Shown here one piece after another: positions 6,608-14,145 of a stretch of DNA of 31,758 bases (positions are counted from its first letter, which is position 1; every line of letters starts with the position of its first letter). The notes under the pieces were generated by a model. The model saw only the letters and a program-made list of their open reading frames with translations. It was not told the origin of the DNA and ran no database searches. Where the stretch lies: positions 1-31,758 of IMG/VR virus record IMGVR_UViG_3300042556_001197. One strand, written 5' to 3'. The DNA comes from a virus. Position numbers and translations under genes: made by a program.

Positions 6608-8806
6608 ATGGCAACTCTTGGCATTGGATTTCAGTTGTCGGCATCTGCCGTGGGTATGGCCCAAGGCATCAACGCCGGCGTCGTGGAGCTGCAGAAGCTT
6701 GGCTACGCCGCCAAGCAGACGGCCCGCGATGTCTCGACGCTGAAGACGCTGGAGATTTCCAAGGCGTTCATCAGTGGCATCTCTTCAATCGCCAACACGT
6801 TTCAGGCGTTCACGAGCGGGGCGCTCAATGCCATCGACAACACGCGGCAACTGGCCGCTAGTCTGGGCGTTTCGTACCAAGAGTTGCGCACGCTGCAGGT
6901 GGCGGCCGACTTGTCCGGTGCATCCAGCGAAGAACTGGCCAAGGCGTTCACGCGGGCACAGGTGACGATCAGCAAGGCCGCTGGTGGAAGTAAGGAAGCC
7001 ACGAAGGCCCTGTCGGCCCTGGGGCTGTCCGTGGACGACTTGGCAACGCAGACGAGCACGCAGCAGTTCCAGGCGATTGCCACGGCCATCAACGGCATTG
7101 AGAACCCTGCCCAGCGTGCAGCTGCCGCTGTCGCCATCTTTGGCAAGAGCGGCGCATTGCTGCTGCCGACGTTCCGCGAGTTGCCAGAGAATCTGAAGAC
7201 GGCCCAGACTTTCCTGGGCGGGTTCCGCGACGGCGTCAACGGCATCAGCCCAGACAAGATCGACGCCATTGGAGACTCGTTCGGGCTTGCCGGCCAGGCG
7301 ATGCAGGAGCTCGCCGGCCGCATCCTGACGCAGTTGCAGCCGGCCCTGACGCAAGGGACCGACAACTTCATCAAGTTCGTGCAGAGCATCGACGTGCCGG
7401 CTGCTGCACGGACCCTGAGTGCGCTGCTTGAAGACGTTGGCAACGCGCTGGCGTTCGTCGGTCGCGTGGCGGTGCCGCTGGCCCAGAATCTGCTGCCGGC
7501 GATTGGCGGATACCTGGCGTTCATCAACCGGCAGGCGATTGCGGGCGCTATCACCGGACTTGCTTCAGCGTTTGCGGCTTCAGCCCGCGCGGCCCTTGGC
7601 TACAGTGCAGCCGCTGGCACTGCCGCAACTGCGACAGTTGGTCTCGGCGTTGCGATCCGTAGCGTGCTTGCGTCCACGGGTATCGGTCTTCTTGTTGTCG
7701 GTCTCGGGCTCGCCAGCGGTGCCCTGCTGGAATGGTCCATCGCAGGTGAAAATGCCGGGTCTAACACAGAGCTAGCGATTGCCGACACTGAAGCGGCCAT
7801 GAATCGTTTCCGCCAGGAAACCGACCGGGCCGGCGTCGCCGCTTTCAATCTCGGTGAAGAGGTGAAGAAGGCCCTGAAGGTGCCAGAGGAAATTAGCATC
7901 GACGAGTTTGCTCAGGGTGCGTTGAGCGAAGCCCGCTCCGCTATTGTCTCGCTAGCCAAGGAACTTGGCGGACTCGACAAGGTTCCGGCCGACGTGCTCG
8001 AGCGGTTCAACGGCATCCGCGACTACGCCAGCGAGATCACTGCAGAGGTGCAGAATCAGGAACTGGCGTTGCGATTCGTAGATCAGAACTCGCAGGCTTT
8101 GATAGCCACAGTGCAGCGGCTAACTCAGGCTGAGAAGGACAAGGCGGAGGCTGCCAAGGCGTCGGCCGATTCTGCCCGCAAGGCTGCAGAAGAGTCTCGC
8201 AAGCGTGTCGCTGAGCTCGCGTCGCAAGGGCTCACAGCTGCCGAGTCTTCTCGCGTCCAGTTGAACCGCGATCTGCTGGACATCGCCAACGAGCAGCGAG
8301 CCGCAGAGGAAGCGTTGCAGGCGGCACGCAAGGCCGGCGATGCTGCGGCTTTGTCGGCAGCCAACGAGCGTCTGCGTCTCGCCCAGGCCGCGACGGCAGA
8401 AGCCAAGGCCCAGGATCGACAGCGGCAACTCGACGCTCTCGGCATTGACGACAAGCTGCTCAAGCCGGCCACTACGATTGCGGACCAGTTCAAGGCCGTA
8501 CGCAAGGCATTCGACGCCAAGCTCATCGACGGCGGTGAAGCCCGACAGGCATTGCGGAACCTTGCCGCAGAAGGCGTTAAGATCCGCCAGGAGATCGCAG
8601 CCGAGTTGAGCCAGCCCGCACGCCAGGCCCTGCAGGTGAACGACATCCGTTCCCAGGAAGGTCTCTCGCAGTTCTTAGCCTTGGCGAGTGGCCGCGAAGA
8701 CCCGGCGGTCGAGCAACGTCGCGAGCAACTGAACAAGCTCGAGGAGATTCGCCGCGAGTTGGCAAACGTCGGCGCTCGCCCGGTTGACATTCTCGGGGGC
8801 GCGTGA
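6608..8806 (+). CDS. tail tape measure protein
   Basis: At 732 residues this is the longest gene in the window, as is usual for the protein that sets tail length. It is Ala-rich and largely helical. Around residues 90-210 the sequence GVSYQELRTLQVAADLSGASSEEL followed by ALSALGLSVDDL and AVAIFGKSGALLLP is the standard N-terminal tape-measure signature. Hydrophobic segments lie near residues 295-320 and 340-375 (GLGVAIRSVLASTGIGLLVV region), suited to membrane insertion during DNA ejection. Residues from about 500 to 600 are coiled coil (KDKAEAAKASADSARKAAEE). The stop overlaps the next start by one base. Shorter than many, it implies a tail of perhaps 100 nm by the usual residue-length rule. 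Confidence 0.92.
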   Translation: MATLGIGFQLSASAVGMAQGINAGVVELQKLGYAAKQTARDVSTLKTLEISKAFISGISSIANTFQAFTSGALNAIDNTRQLAASLGVSYQELRTLQVAADLSGASSEELAKAFTRAQVTISKAAGGSKEATKALSALGLSVDDLATQTSTQQFQAIATAINGIENPAQRAAAAVAIFGKSGALLLPTFRELPENLKTAQTFLGGFRDGVNGISPDKIDAIGDSFGLAGQAMQELAGRILTQLQPALTQGTDNFIKFVQSIDVPAAARTLSALLEDVGNALAFVGRVAVPLAQNLLPAIGGYLAFINRQAIAGAITGLASAFAASARAALGYSAAAGTAATATVGLGVAIRSVLASTGIGLLVVGLGLASGALLEWSIAGENAGSNTELAIADTEAAMNRFRQETDRAGVAAFNLGEEVKKALKVPEEISIDEFAQGALSEARSAIVSLAKELGGLDKVPADVLERFNGIRDYASEITAEVQNQELALRFVDQNSQALIATVQRLTQAEKDKAEAAKASADSARKAAEESRKRVAELASQGLTAAESSRVQLNRDLLDIANEQRAAEEALQAARKAGDAAALSAANERLRLAQAATAEAKAQDRQRQLDALGIDDKLLKPATTIADQFKAVRKAFDAKLIDGGEARQALRNLAAEGVKIRQEIAAELSQPARQALQVNDIRSQEGLSQFLALASGREDPAVEQRREQLNKLEEIRRELANVGARPVDILGGA

Positions 8807-9672
8807 TGGCCGTCATCTCCTACCGCGAAGTCATACCGCGTACGGCGTCACACAAGTTTGGCGAAAGCCCGACCGCCGAGCGAAAGTACATCGTCACAGT
8901 TGACGAGCCGACTGCGACGCAAACGCTGGTCGATGCTGTCGGGATTTTGCATGCGTCTGGCCATCCCGAGTTTTCGTACCTGAAGTGCCTCAACATTCAG
9001 GTCACGGAGACAGATCGGCATCACGCCGAAATCACGTACAGTTACGAACTTCCGCAGCAGGGAGAACTTGACCCCAACCCGCTGGCACGGCCCGACGTGT
9101 GGTCATTCTCCACTGGCGGTTCCCAGGTGCCTGCGCTGGTTTACTACGACGGCAGCGGCAACGGCAGCAAGAAGCCGCTGCAGAATACGGCCAAGGATTT
9201 CTTTGAGGGGCTGACCACGCTCGAGGCGGAAGTGCGGGCGTCGATCTCGGGCAACCGCCCTGCGTTCCCGCTGGCCAATGCGGCCGGTGTCACGAACAGC
9301 GTGAACTCGTCTTCTTACCTGGGCGGCGCCGCTCACACTTGGCTGTGTGCTGGGATCAGCGGGCAGCAGGCCACCGAGGTGGTGAACGGCACAGAGTTGC
9401 GGTATTGGCAGATTACCGTCGAGCTCGTCTATCGGGCCAGCGGCCACAACCTGCTGCTGCCGAATGTCGGCTGGAACTACCTCGAAGGCGGCGAGAAGAA
9501 ACGCGTCTGGGTAAAAGACCCAGAGTCTGGCGAGAAGGTGGCGTCCGGCTCGCCGCGAGCGTTGACCAATGCAGGCGGGCTCAAGGCTGACGATCAAGAG
9601 CCCGACATTCTCACTCGCCGCGTGTACCCAGAAGCAGACTTTTCCAATTACTTCGGCACGCCGCCGTTCTAA
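8806..9672 (+). CDS. tail/tip structural protein, unknown family
   Basis: The product has 288 residues from the ATG at 8806, overlapping the tape measure stop by one base; a GTG three bases earlier is an alternative. I recognise no catalytic motif. The sequence is rich in beta-strand and aromatic residues (NIQVTETDRHHAEITYSYEL, LRYWQITVELVYRASGHN), with a long loop-rich C-terminus ending in YPEADFSNYFGTPPF. The position directly after the tape measure is that of a distal tail or baseplate hub protein in siphoviruses, so this role is inferred. The next gene follows behind an AAGGAG site. Confidence 0.6.
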   Translation: MAVISYREVIPRTASHKFGESPTAERKYIVTVDEPTATQTLVDAVGILHASGHPEFSYLKCLNIQVTETDRHHAEITYSYELPQQGELDPNPLARPDVWSFSTGGSQVPALVYYDGSGNGSKKPLQNTAKDFFEGLTTLEAEVRASISGNRPAFPLANAAGVTNSVNSSSYLGGAAHTWLCAGISGQQATEVVNGTELRYWQITVELVYRASGHNLLLPNVGWNYLEGGEKKRVWVKDPESGEKVASGSPRALTNAGGLKADDQEPDILTRRVYPEADFSNYFGTPPF

Positions 9673-9681
9673 GGAGCACCG

Positions 9682-10050
9682 ATGCCAGACATCAGTTACA
9701 CGATCACCGGCCAGGTCAGTAAGGGGCCCCTGTCGCAGTCCTTCGCTGCGTCTGGCGTCACGGCCGACATCGCCACGGCTGGCGTGCTCTCGGTCACGCT
9801 GAACCTGGGCACGGCCGTCACGCAGATCTCCACGGCCACTCTCGGCTCGCTGGGGTTGTGCTTCGCCCGCTCGCTGGCGAGTGCCACCACGCACACGGTG
9901 AGCTTCGGCCGTTACGTTGGCGGAACGCTGTATGAAACCGCCCGGCTAAAGGCTGGCGAGGCCGCTGTGCTGCGGCTTGCGGCTGGGGACTACGCTGCCA
10001 AGTCGGCCGTCCAGGGCACCCGTCTGGTGCTCACCGTCTACGAGGACTGA
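9682..10050 (+). CDS. small tail-module protein, unknown
   Basis: The product has 122 residues and starts behind AAGGAGCACCG. It is beta-rich (ITGQVSKGPLSQSFAASG, LSVTLNLGTAVTQIST, HTVSFGRYVGGTLYET, GTRLVLTVYED). The alternating pattern suggests a beta-sandwich such as an Ig-like or jelly-roll module. No signal peptide, transmembrane segment or catalytic motif is evident. Its place among tail-tip genes suggests that it is part of the virion, possibly decorating the tip. The function is otherwise unknown. Confidence 0.6.
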   Translation: MPDISYTITGQVSKGPLSQSFAASGVTADIATAGVLSVTLNLGTAVTQISTATLGSLGLCFARSLASATTHTVSFGRYVGGTLYETARLKAGEAAVLRLAAGDYAAKSAVQGTRLVLTVYED

Positions 10051-10053
10051 GCC

Positions 10054-10542
10054 GTGGCACAGAAGCCAGACGGCAAAGCCGCGAAGACCGAGCGGGTGAC
10101 ATTCACTCGCCCGGCGGCCGAGCGTATTGCCAAGACCGTGCGGCGCGTTGAGCAGGGCGACCGTGGGGCGGAGCCGCTGACATTTGATCGCATCGGCGGC
10201 GGCATGCCTTACCGCCTGAGCGTCGCCGCGTTTACTGGTGCATGGGCGACTGGCGAATCCAAAACGGTAACGCTGGTGGGTAGCACAAACACGGCGACCG
10301 TCTACAACTGGTGCAACGCAGCAGATGATGGCGGGCACGTCGTTTTCGGCAAAGCCAGCGGCACCAACAGTGCCGTGGAAATCACCATGGGCAGCACTGC
10401 TACCTGCCGCATGACGCTCGGTGGCGTAGACCTGACGGAGCTGGCTGGCTATGACGCCGCCTCCGTCCAGCTGCTAGGGCATAACACCACAGGCCCGTGC
10501 CTGGTGTGGTACTCGGTCACCACCTGCTCAACCGCCGCATGA
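10054..10542 (+). CDS. tail-module protein, unknown
   Basis: The product has 162 residues, starting with GTG at 10054 behind GAGGA. A basic N-terminus contains RVTFTRPAAERIAKTVRRVEQGDR, a motif I associate with small structural proteins of environmental and planctomycete-type phages. The rest is beta-rich (PYRLSVAAFTGAWATGESKTVTLVG, VVFGKASGTNSAVEITMG). Two or three Cys residues lie near the end. The gene is followed, with an ATGA overlap, by the Cys-rich gene, so the two are probably co-translated. A tail-fibre or tip accessory role is inferred from location only. Confidence 0.6.
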   Translation: MAQKPDGKAAKTERVTFTRPAAERIAKTVRRVEQGDRGAEPLTFDRIGGGMPYRLSVAAFTGAWATGESKTVTLVGSTNTATVYNWCNAADDGGHVVFGKASGTNSAVEITMGSTATCRMTLGGVDLTELAGYDAASVQLLGHNTTGPCLVWYSVTTCSTAA

Positions 10543-11273
10543 CGCTCATCACGTTTCAAGACGGCAAGCCCGTCCTGCGTGACGGAAAGGTAGGGACGGA
10601 GCAGGAGTGCTGTTGCGGGTGCACTCCGTGCGCTTGTGAGAAAGCAGTGGATTACACGTTCAATCAGCGCGGCAAATGGGAGCTGGGCGACACGCCACCA
10701 GAGCCAACTGAAGGCGAGGCGACCGCTTATAACGCCAGCGATTCATGCTATTTGCAGACCCTTACGCCGTGCCAAACATGCTTCGATTTTGATATCGTGC
10801 CGGATGGTGACATATGTGTTTGTGGGAACGGTGGATGCTACGAAGGCTTTGAGCCGGTCGATTTCATCATATGCGAGTTTACAGACAACCCAGACGTGCG
10901 CGACCCGCCTCCGATTTGGTGGGTGTCTGTTGAGCTGGCACCGTGCATGCGGCTTCTGTGTAATGCCGCTGGCGAATACACGCTGGAAGTGTGCCAATTG
11001 CAATACTGCGCCGGCGCAGAAAGCAATCGCGGAAGGCTTACAAAACGCTCGTTCTCAATCGTTCTTGATGAAACAGGCTGCCCCGAATCATTAGGCGACG
11101 AACTGACCTCAAGCGTGTCTGATTGGTATGGTCCTGATGGCGGGTGCCAATGGAAACCGCTAACGGAGCCGCATCCAATCTTCAACATTGACAGCGACTA
11201 CTGCAACAAAGACTGCTGGCAGGGGATCAATATGGACACCGTAGCTATTCGCGACTTGAATCCCCTCCCATGA
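10539..11273 (+). CDS. cysteine-rich tail-region protein
   Basis: The product has 244 residues, of which I count 21 cysteines, an extreme content for an intracellular or virion protein. It starts at the ATG overlapping the previous stop. The N-terminal TLITFQDGKPVLRDGKVGTE leads into ECCCGCTPCAC, followed by spaced Cys pairs (TPCQTCFDF, GDICVCGNGGC, LAPCMRLLC). The arrangement suggests metal clusters or disulfide-stapled small domains, as in some receptor-binding tips. The 10640-11260 stretch is visibly more AT-rich than neighbouring genes, which hints at separate ancestry. Tip or adhesin function is inferred from position; no family is recognised with certainty. Confidence 0.65.
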   Translation: MTLITFQDGKPVLRDGKVGTEQECCCGCTPCACEKAVDYTFNQRGKWELGDTPPEPTEGEATAYNASDSCYLQTLTPCQTCFDFDIVPDGDICVCGNGGCYEGFEPVDFIICEFTDNPDVRDPPPIWWVSVELAPCMRLLCNAAGEYTLEVCQLQYCAGAESNRGRLTKRSFSIVLDETGCPESLGDELTSSVSDWYGPDGGCQWKPLTEPHPIFNIDSDYCNKDCWQGINMDTVAIRDLNPLP

Positions 11274-11572
11274 TTCGCTGTCACCTGCGACACCTTGAGG
11301 CCCGATGCCGCGAGCGTGGCTACGCGCTGGAGCAGGTGCGACCGTGCATTGTCAGCGAGCGCGGTGCGGTCATCACGGTTGACGAGACGCACCCCGCGTA
11401 CCCGCGAGCGAAGCCCGGCCTGGGCGACATGGTGGCCGCTGGCCTCGACGCCATCGGCGTCACCAAGGAGCGGGTGCAGGCCGTGGCATCTGCGGTCGGC
11501 GTCAAGGACTGTGGGTGCAAGAAGCGGCAGGAAGCGTTAAACAACCTGGGCCGGAAGTTCGGTATCGGTTGA
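11270..11572 (+). CDS. small tail-module protein with CGCKKRQ motif
   Basis: The product has 100 residues, its start overlapping the previous stop. It begins MIRCHLRHLEARCRERGYALEQVRPC, with regular Cys and His residues, continues with VDETHPAYPRAKPGLGDMVAAGLDAIGVTKERVQA and ends KDCGCKKRQEALNNLGRKFGIG. The CGCKKRQ-type ending recurs in short phage proteins near tail genes and may bind a metal. I recall related proteins in planctomycete-type prophages but cannot name an established function. The gene closes the tightly overlapping tail operon; the next start is 35 bases away. Confidence 0.62.
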   Translation: MIRCHLRHLEARCRERGYALEQVRPCIVSERGAVITVDETHPAYPRAKPGLGDMVAAGLDAIGVTKERVQAVASAVGVKDCGCKKRQEALNNLGRKFGIG

Positions 11573-11607
11573 CGCCCCCGCTACCGTGGCGTGGGAAAGG
11601 ACTCGCC

Positions 11608-11751
11608 ATGGCCGGCTGGCTCATCATTCTCACTGGCGGCATCTACGCAGTCGTTGCCGCGGACCTCGCGTGGCACGGGAAGACCGGGCTGGCGATTGCT
11701 TACCTGGGCTATGCGTTTGCGAACGTCGGACTCTACATGGCGGCGAGGTGA
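11608..11751 (+). CDS. tiny two-helix membrane protein (47 aa)
   Basis: The ORF starts at ATG 11608 behind a clear GGAAAGGA ribosome binding site. It encodes two hydrophobic helices, GWLIILTGGIYAVVAADLAW and GLAIAYLGYAFANVGLYMAA, joined by a short HGKT turn. This is compatible with an inner-membrane hairpin. It lies between tail and metallopeptidase-like genes with three bases to the next start. Such small proteins can be holin-like, superinfection-exclusion or simply uncharacterised. The strong RBS and clean amphipathic pattern argue that it is real. Confidence 0.6.
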   Translation: MAGWLIILTGGIYAVVAADLAWHGKTGLAIAYLGYAFANVGLYMAAR

Positions 11752-11754
11752 CGC

Positions 11755-12048
11755 ATGCCCGACGATCACGTCTTCACTTTGAACGGCGACGAGCGGTGGC
11801 TCATCCGGTTCACCACATTGAAGGGTGCGGCCTACGGGTACACGTTCAGCCAGAAGGCGAAGAACCCGCGAATTATCTTAGACGCTCGCATGCGTGGGCG
11901 GAAGAAGCTCGAGGTGCTGGTGCACGAGCTGCTGCACGCCTTGAATCCGACGCAGAGCGAAGAGCACGTCGAGCAGCAGGGCAAGGACATCGCACGGGTG
12001 TTATGGAGTCTCGGTTACAGGGAGGTGCAGGATGGCGAAGACGAGTAG
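11755..12048 (+). CDS. small HExxH zinc metallopeptidase-like protein
   Basis: The product has 97 residues. The segment LEVLVHELLHALNPTQSEEHVEQQGKDIARVLW has the zinc-binding HELLH motif at residues 57-61 and a Glu pair about eight residues later, plausible as the third ligand. This resembles minimal gluzincin or SprT-like cores seen in small phage proteins. The N-terminal FTLNGDERWLIRFTTL could form the beta-sheet edge preceding the active helix. The substrate is unknown; a role in host protein turnover or virion maturation is speculative. The 3' end overlaps the next gene by 17 bases. Confidence 0.65.
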   Translation: MPDDHVFTLNGDERWLIRFTTLKGAAYGYTFSQKAKNPRIILDARMRGRKKLEVLVHELLHALNPTQSEEHVEQQGKDIARVLWSLGYREVQDGEDE

Positions 12049-12280
12049 TTTGCTTGATGAAGTGAAGGCGAACCTGAAAGACCGCCGTGGGCCTGCGTCG
12101 TGGATCGACTTGCTACCAGCCGACCTGGCCGCAGAGGCAATAGCGATCAAGGCCCAGTGGCGTGACGGCAAACTGGCGACCACGAAAACCGCACTGGCCC
12201 ATAGTCTCGCAAAGGGATTGCAGGCTCGCGGCGTGAACATCGGCCACTCGGGAGTAACCAGATGGCTCGAAAAACCCTGA
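12032..12280 (+). CDS. small HTH-like protein, unknown
   Basis: The product has 82 residues, starting behind a strong GGAGG about seven bases upstream. The first half is helical and charged. The second half, TALAHSLAKGLQARGVNIGHSGVTRWLEKP, looks like a helix-turn-helix. This could bind DNA as a regulator or as a packaging-type recognition protein. It overlaps both neighbours, by 17 and 19 bases, so it is translated with the metallopeptidase and metallophosphoesterase. Position and size would also fit a terminase small-subunit-like factor, but evidence for that is lacking. Confidence 0.55.
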   Translation: MAKTSSLLDEVKANLKDRRGPASWIDLLPADLAAEAIAIKAQWRDGKLATTKTALAHSLAKGLQARGVNIGHSGVTRWLEKP

Positions 12281-13338
12281 CCTCTGAAGTGGCGGACTCA
12301 CTCGCCAACGTCACCCAACTCGCGGCCGACGCGGAACTCGCGCGGCTGCGCTCTGAGGTGGCATCGCTGAAGGGCCGCTACAAGGCGGCACTGTCGCAGA
12401 TCGACAAGGAACGCGAGCGGGCGGATTCCATGCTTTCGCTCCAGGGCGTGAAGCCCGTGCGGCCAAAGGTCGCGTCGAAGAAGTCAGCCAAAAAACATGA
12501 CGCCACAATGGTGCTGATGCTCAGCGACGTGCACTGCGAAGAGCGAGTCGCGCCCGAGACGGTCAACGGCGAGAACGACTACTCGCTCGAAGTCTGCGAG
12601 CGGCGACTAGATGAACTGCTAAACCGTTTCTTCCTCATGCTCGATCACGAGCGACACCTGACCGACGTGCGGCGTGTTCTCGTCTGGCTGGGTGGCGATT
12701 TCATCACAGGCCACATCCACCCAGACTGCGCCGAGGTGGCGCAACTCTCACCGCAGAACGCCACGCTGTGGATCCAGGGCAGGCTTCGCGGAATCATCGA
12801 CGCGATAGCGGAAAGAGTCGATTCTGTAGTAGTGGCCACGAACGCAGGCAACCATGGGCGCAGCACGGAAAAGAATCGCATCGCCACGGAACTCGATCAC
12901 TCGTGGGAACAGTACATGTTCCAAGTGCTGCGGCGTGAGGAGAAGAATCCTAACGTCTCGTGGCAGATCGGAACGGGCCATCTCAACTACATCGACCTTG
13001 ACGGGTTCATCGTTCGCACCTGCCACGGTCACAACATCCGCTACGCCGGGGGCGTCTACGGTCTGGCACTGCCGGCCAGCAAGGCGATTGCCGCGTGGGA
13101 CGCTCACCGCCGGGCCGACCTGACAGTGTTCGGCCACTACCACACCTGGGGCTGGCTGCGTGGTGGGCGGTATGTGAGCAACGGCTCGGTGATTGGACAC
13201 TCGCCGTACGCTGTGGCCATCAAGGCAAGCCCGGAGCGGCCATGCCAGGGATGCGTGGTCATCGACCACGGCAGGAAGGAAGTCACGAAGGCGTACCCGC
13301 TGTTCTGCGACGGCGATCTACGAAAGGGGACACCATGA
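12262..13338 (+). CDS. calcineurin-like metallophosphoesterase
   Basis: The product has 358 residues. After an N-terminal coiled coil (residues 15-60) comes a complete metallophosphoesterase motif set: SDVHCE (D89, H91), GGDFITG (D146), NAGNHGR (N197, H198), CHGHN (H255) and FGHYHTW (H292, H294). All expected metal ligands are present, so the enzyme is probably active. It may act on nucleic acid 3' phosphates, nucleotides or phosphodiesters; the family does not fix the substrate. Similar genes occur in several phages near tail or replication modules. The start overlaps the previous gene by 19 bases, and the next start overlaps the stop (ATGA). Confidence 0.88.
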   Translation: MARKTLTSEVADSLANVTQLAADAELARLRSEVASLKGRYKAALSQIDKERERADSMLSLQGVKPVRPKVASKKSAKKHDATMVLMLSDVHCEERVAPETVNGENDYSLEVCERRLDELLNRFFLMLDHERHLTDVRRVLVWLGGDFITGHIHPDCAEVAQLSPQNATLWIQGRLRGIIDAIAERVDSVVVATNAGNHGRSTEKNRIATELDHSWEQYMFQVLRREEKNPNVSWQIGTGHLNYIDLDGFIVRTCHGHNIRYAGGVYGLALPASKAIAAWDAHRRADLTVFGHYHTWGWLRGGRYVSNGSVIGHSPYAVAIKASPERPCQGCVVIDHGRKEVTKAYPLFCDGDLRKGTP

Positions 13339-13859
13339 GCACGACACTTGAAGCGGCTAACGAGACACTCCGCAATGCGGTGCGCACCAGGCTGGACGCG
13401 ACGCCAGCAGATGATCCGAAGATGGTGGGCTATGTGTCGCCGGCTGTAACGGAACCTCTGCAAGAAGTTGCAGAAGCAGAGGAAAAGCAACACGTCAGCG
13501 AGACCTATGCCGAGTGGGACAGGCTGCGTGGCGACGGGCTGACGCAGACCGGCGTGCACCCAACAAGCCAGGCGTACTTCGATCTACTGGACCGCATGAA
13601 GGCTCTGCATAGTTCCAAGAGCCGCGACTACGGCAGCGAGCACGACCCGCTGGCCAACATTCGCAACGGTGCCGTGTTCGTCGGCATTGAGCCGTGGAAG
13701 GGCGCGATGGTTCGCCTGTCCGACAAGGTGACGCGGCTGGCCACGTTCAACCGCACTGGCACGCTCACGCACGAGGGAGTCGAGGACAACCTCATGGATC
13801 TGGCTTCGTATGCCCTGCTGGCTCTGCTGCTGTACCGGGAGGAGAACGGTGCCATCTGA
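13335..13859 (+). CDS. DUF1599 / nucleotide-modification-associated-like protein
   Basis: The product has 174 residues from the ATG at 13335, behind GGGGA. The C-terminal half carries the diagnostic pattern: HSSKSRDYGSEHDPLANI, then GAMVRLSDKVTRLATF and VEDNLMDLASYALLALLLYRE. This is like DUF1599 (often called Nmad1), an all-helical MazG-like domain found in phages and linked computationally to nucleotide or base modification. The N-terminal half is a charged, probably disordered extension. A role in nucleotide pool handling is plausible but unproven here. It overlaps the next gene by 11 bases. Confidence 0.72.
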   Translation: MSTTLEAANETLRNAVRTRLDATPADDPKMVGYVSPAVTEPLQEVAEAEEKQHVSETYAEWDRLRGDGLTQTGVHPTSQAYFDLLDRMKALHSSKSRDYGSEHDPLANIRNGAVFVGIEPWKGAMVRLSDKVTRLATFNRTGTLTHEGVEDNLMDLASYALLALLLYREENGAI

Positions 13860-14061
13860 GCCCCTCTCCGACGCCTACCTCCAGCAGTGCGAGTTCGACG
13901 CCCGCAAGTTCCAGGGCACTTGGGACCAGGGCACGAGCGGCACGCTCGCGGCGCACGTCATGCGTCTGCTTGCCGAGTTGTCGCGAGTGAAGGGCCGGCT
14001 GGCCGTGACGATTGCACAGCGGGATGAGCTGCCGTCGCTGTCGCAGATCCGTGGAGATTGA
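13849..14061 (+). CDS. small protein at end of late operon, unknown
   Basis: The product has 70 residues. The GTG at 13849 is chosen because GGGAGGAG lies just upstream; an upstream ATG at 13810 would give a Cys-rich extension inside the previous gene. The sequence SDAYLQQCEFDARKFQGTWDQGTSGTLAAHVMRLLAELSRVKGRLAV is mostly helical, resembling short phage coiled-coil proteins. No motif suggests a function. It is the last + strand gene before the convergent integrase, and the large hairpin begins at its stop codon. Confidence 0.6.
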   Translation: MPSEPLSDAYLQQCEFDARKFQGTWDQGTSGTLAAHVMRLLAELSRVKGRLAVTIAQRDELPSLSQIRGD

Positions 14062-14129
14062 GCCGGGCGGCGGGTCGAGGCGGCGTAGGGTCATCCTTTC
14101 CCCCGCGACGCCTCCCCGCTTGCCCGGCT
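14061..14129. terminator. long inverted repeat between convergent genes
   Basis: Three nested stem segments pair in register: AGCCGGGC (14061-14068) with GCCCGGCT (14122-14129); GCGGG (14070-14074) with CCCGC (14115-14119); and GAGGCGGCG (14077-14085) with CGACGCCTC (14106-14114), one mismatch. The apical loop is about 20 bases. It sits between the end of the rightward late operon and the 3' end of the leftward integrase, so a bidirectional terminator is the simplest reading. A role in the phage attachment site, which often lies beside the integrase, is possible. The rest of the gap to 14145 shows nothing else. Confidence 0.6.
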
Positions 14130-14145
14130 CGTCCTACCTACTTCA

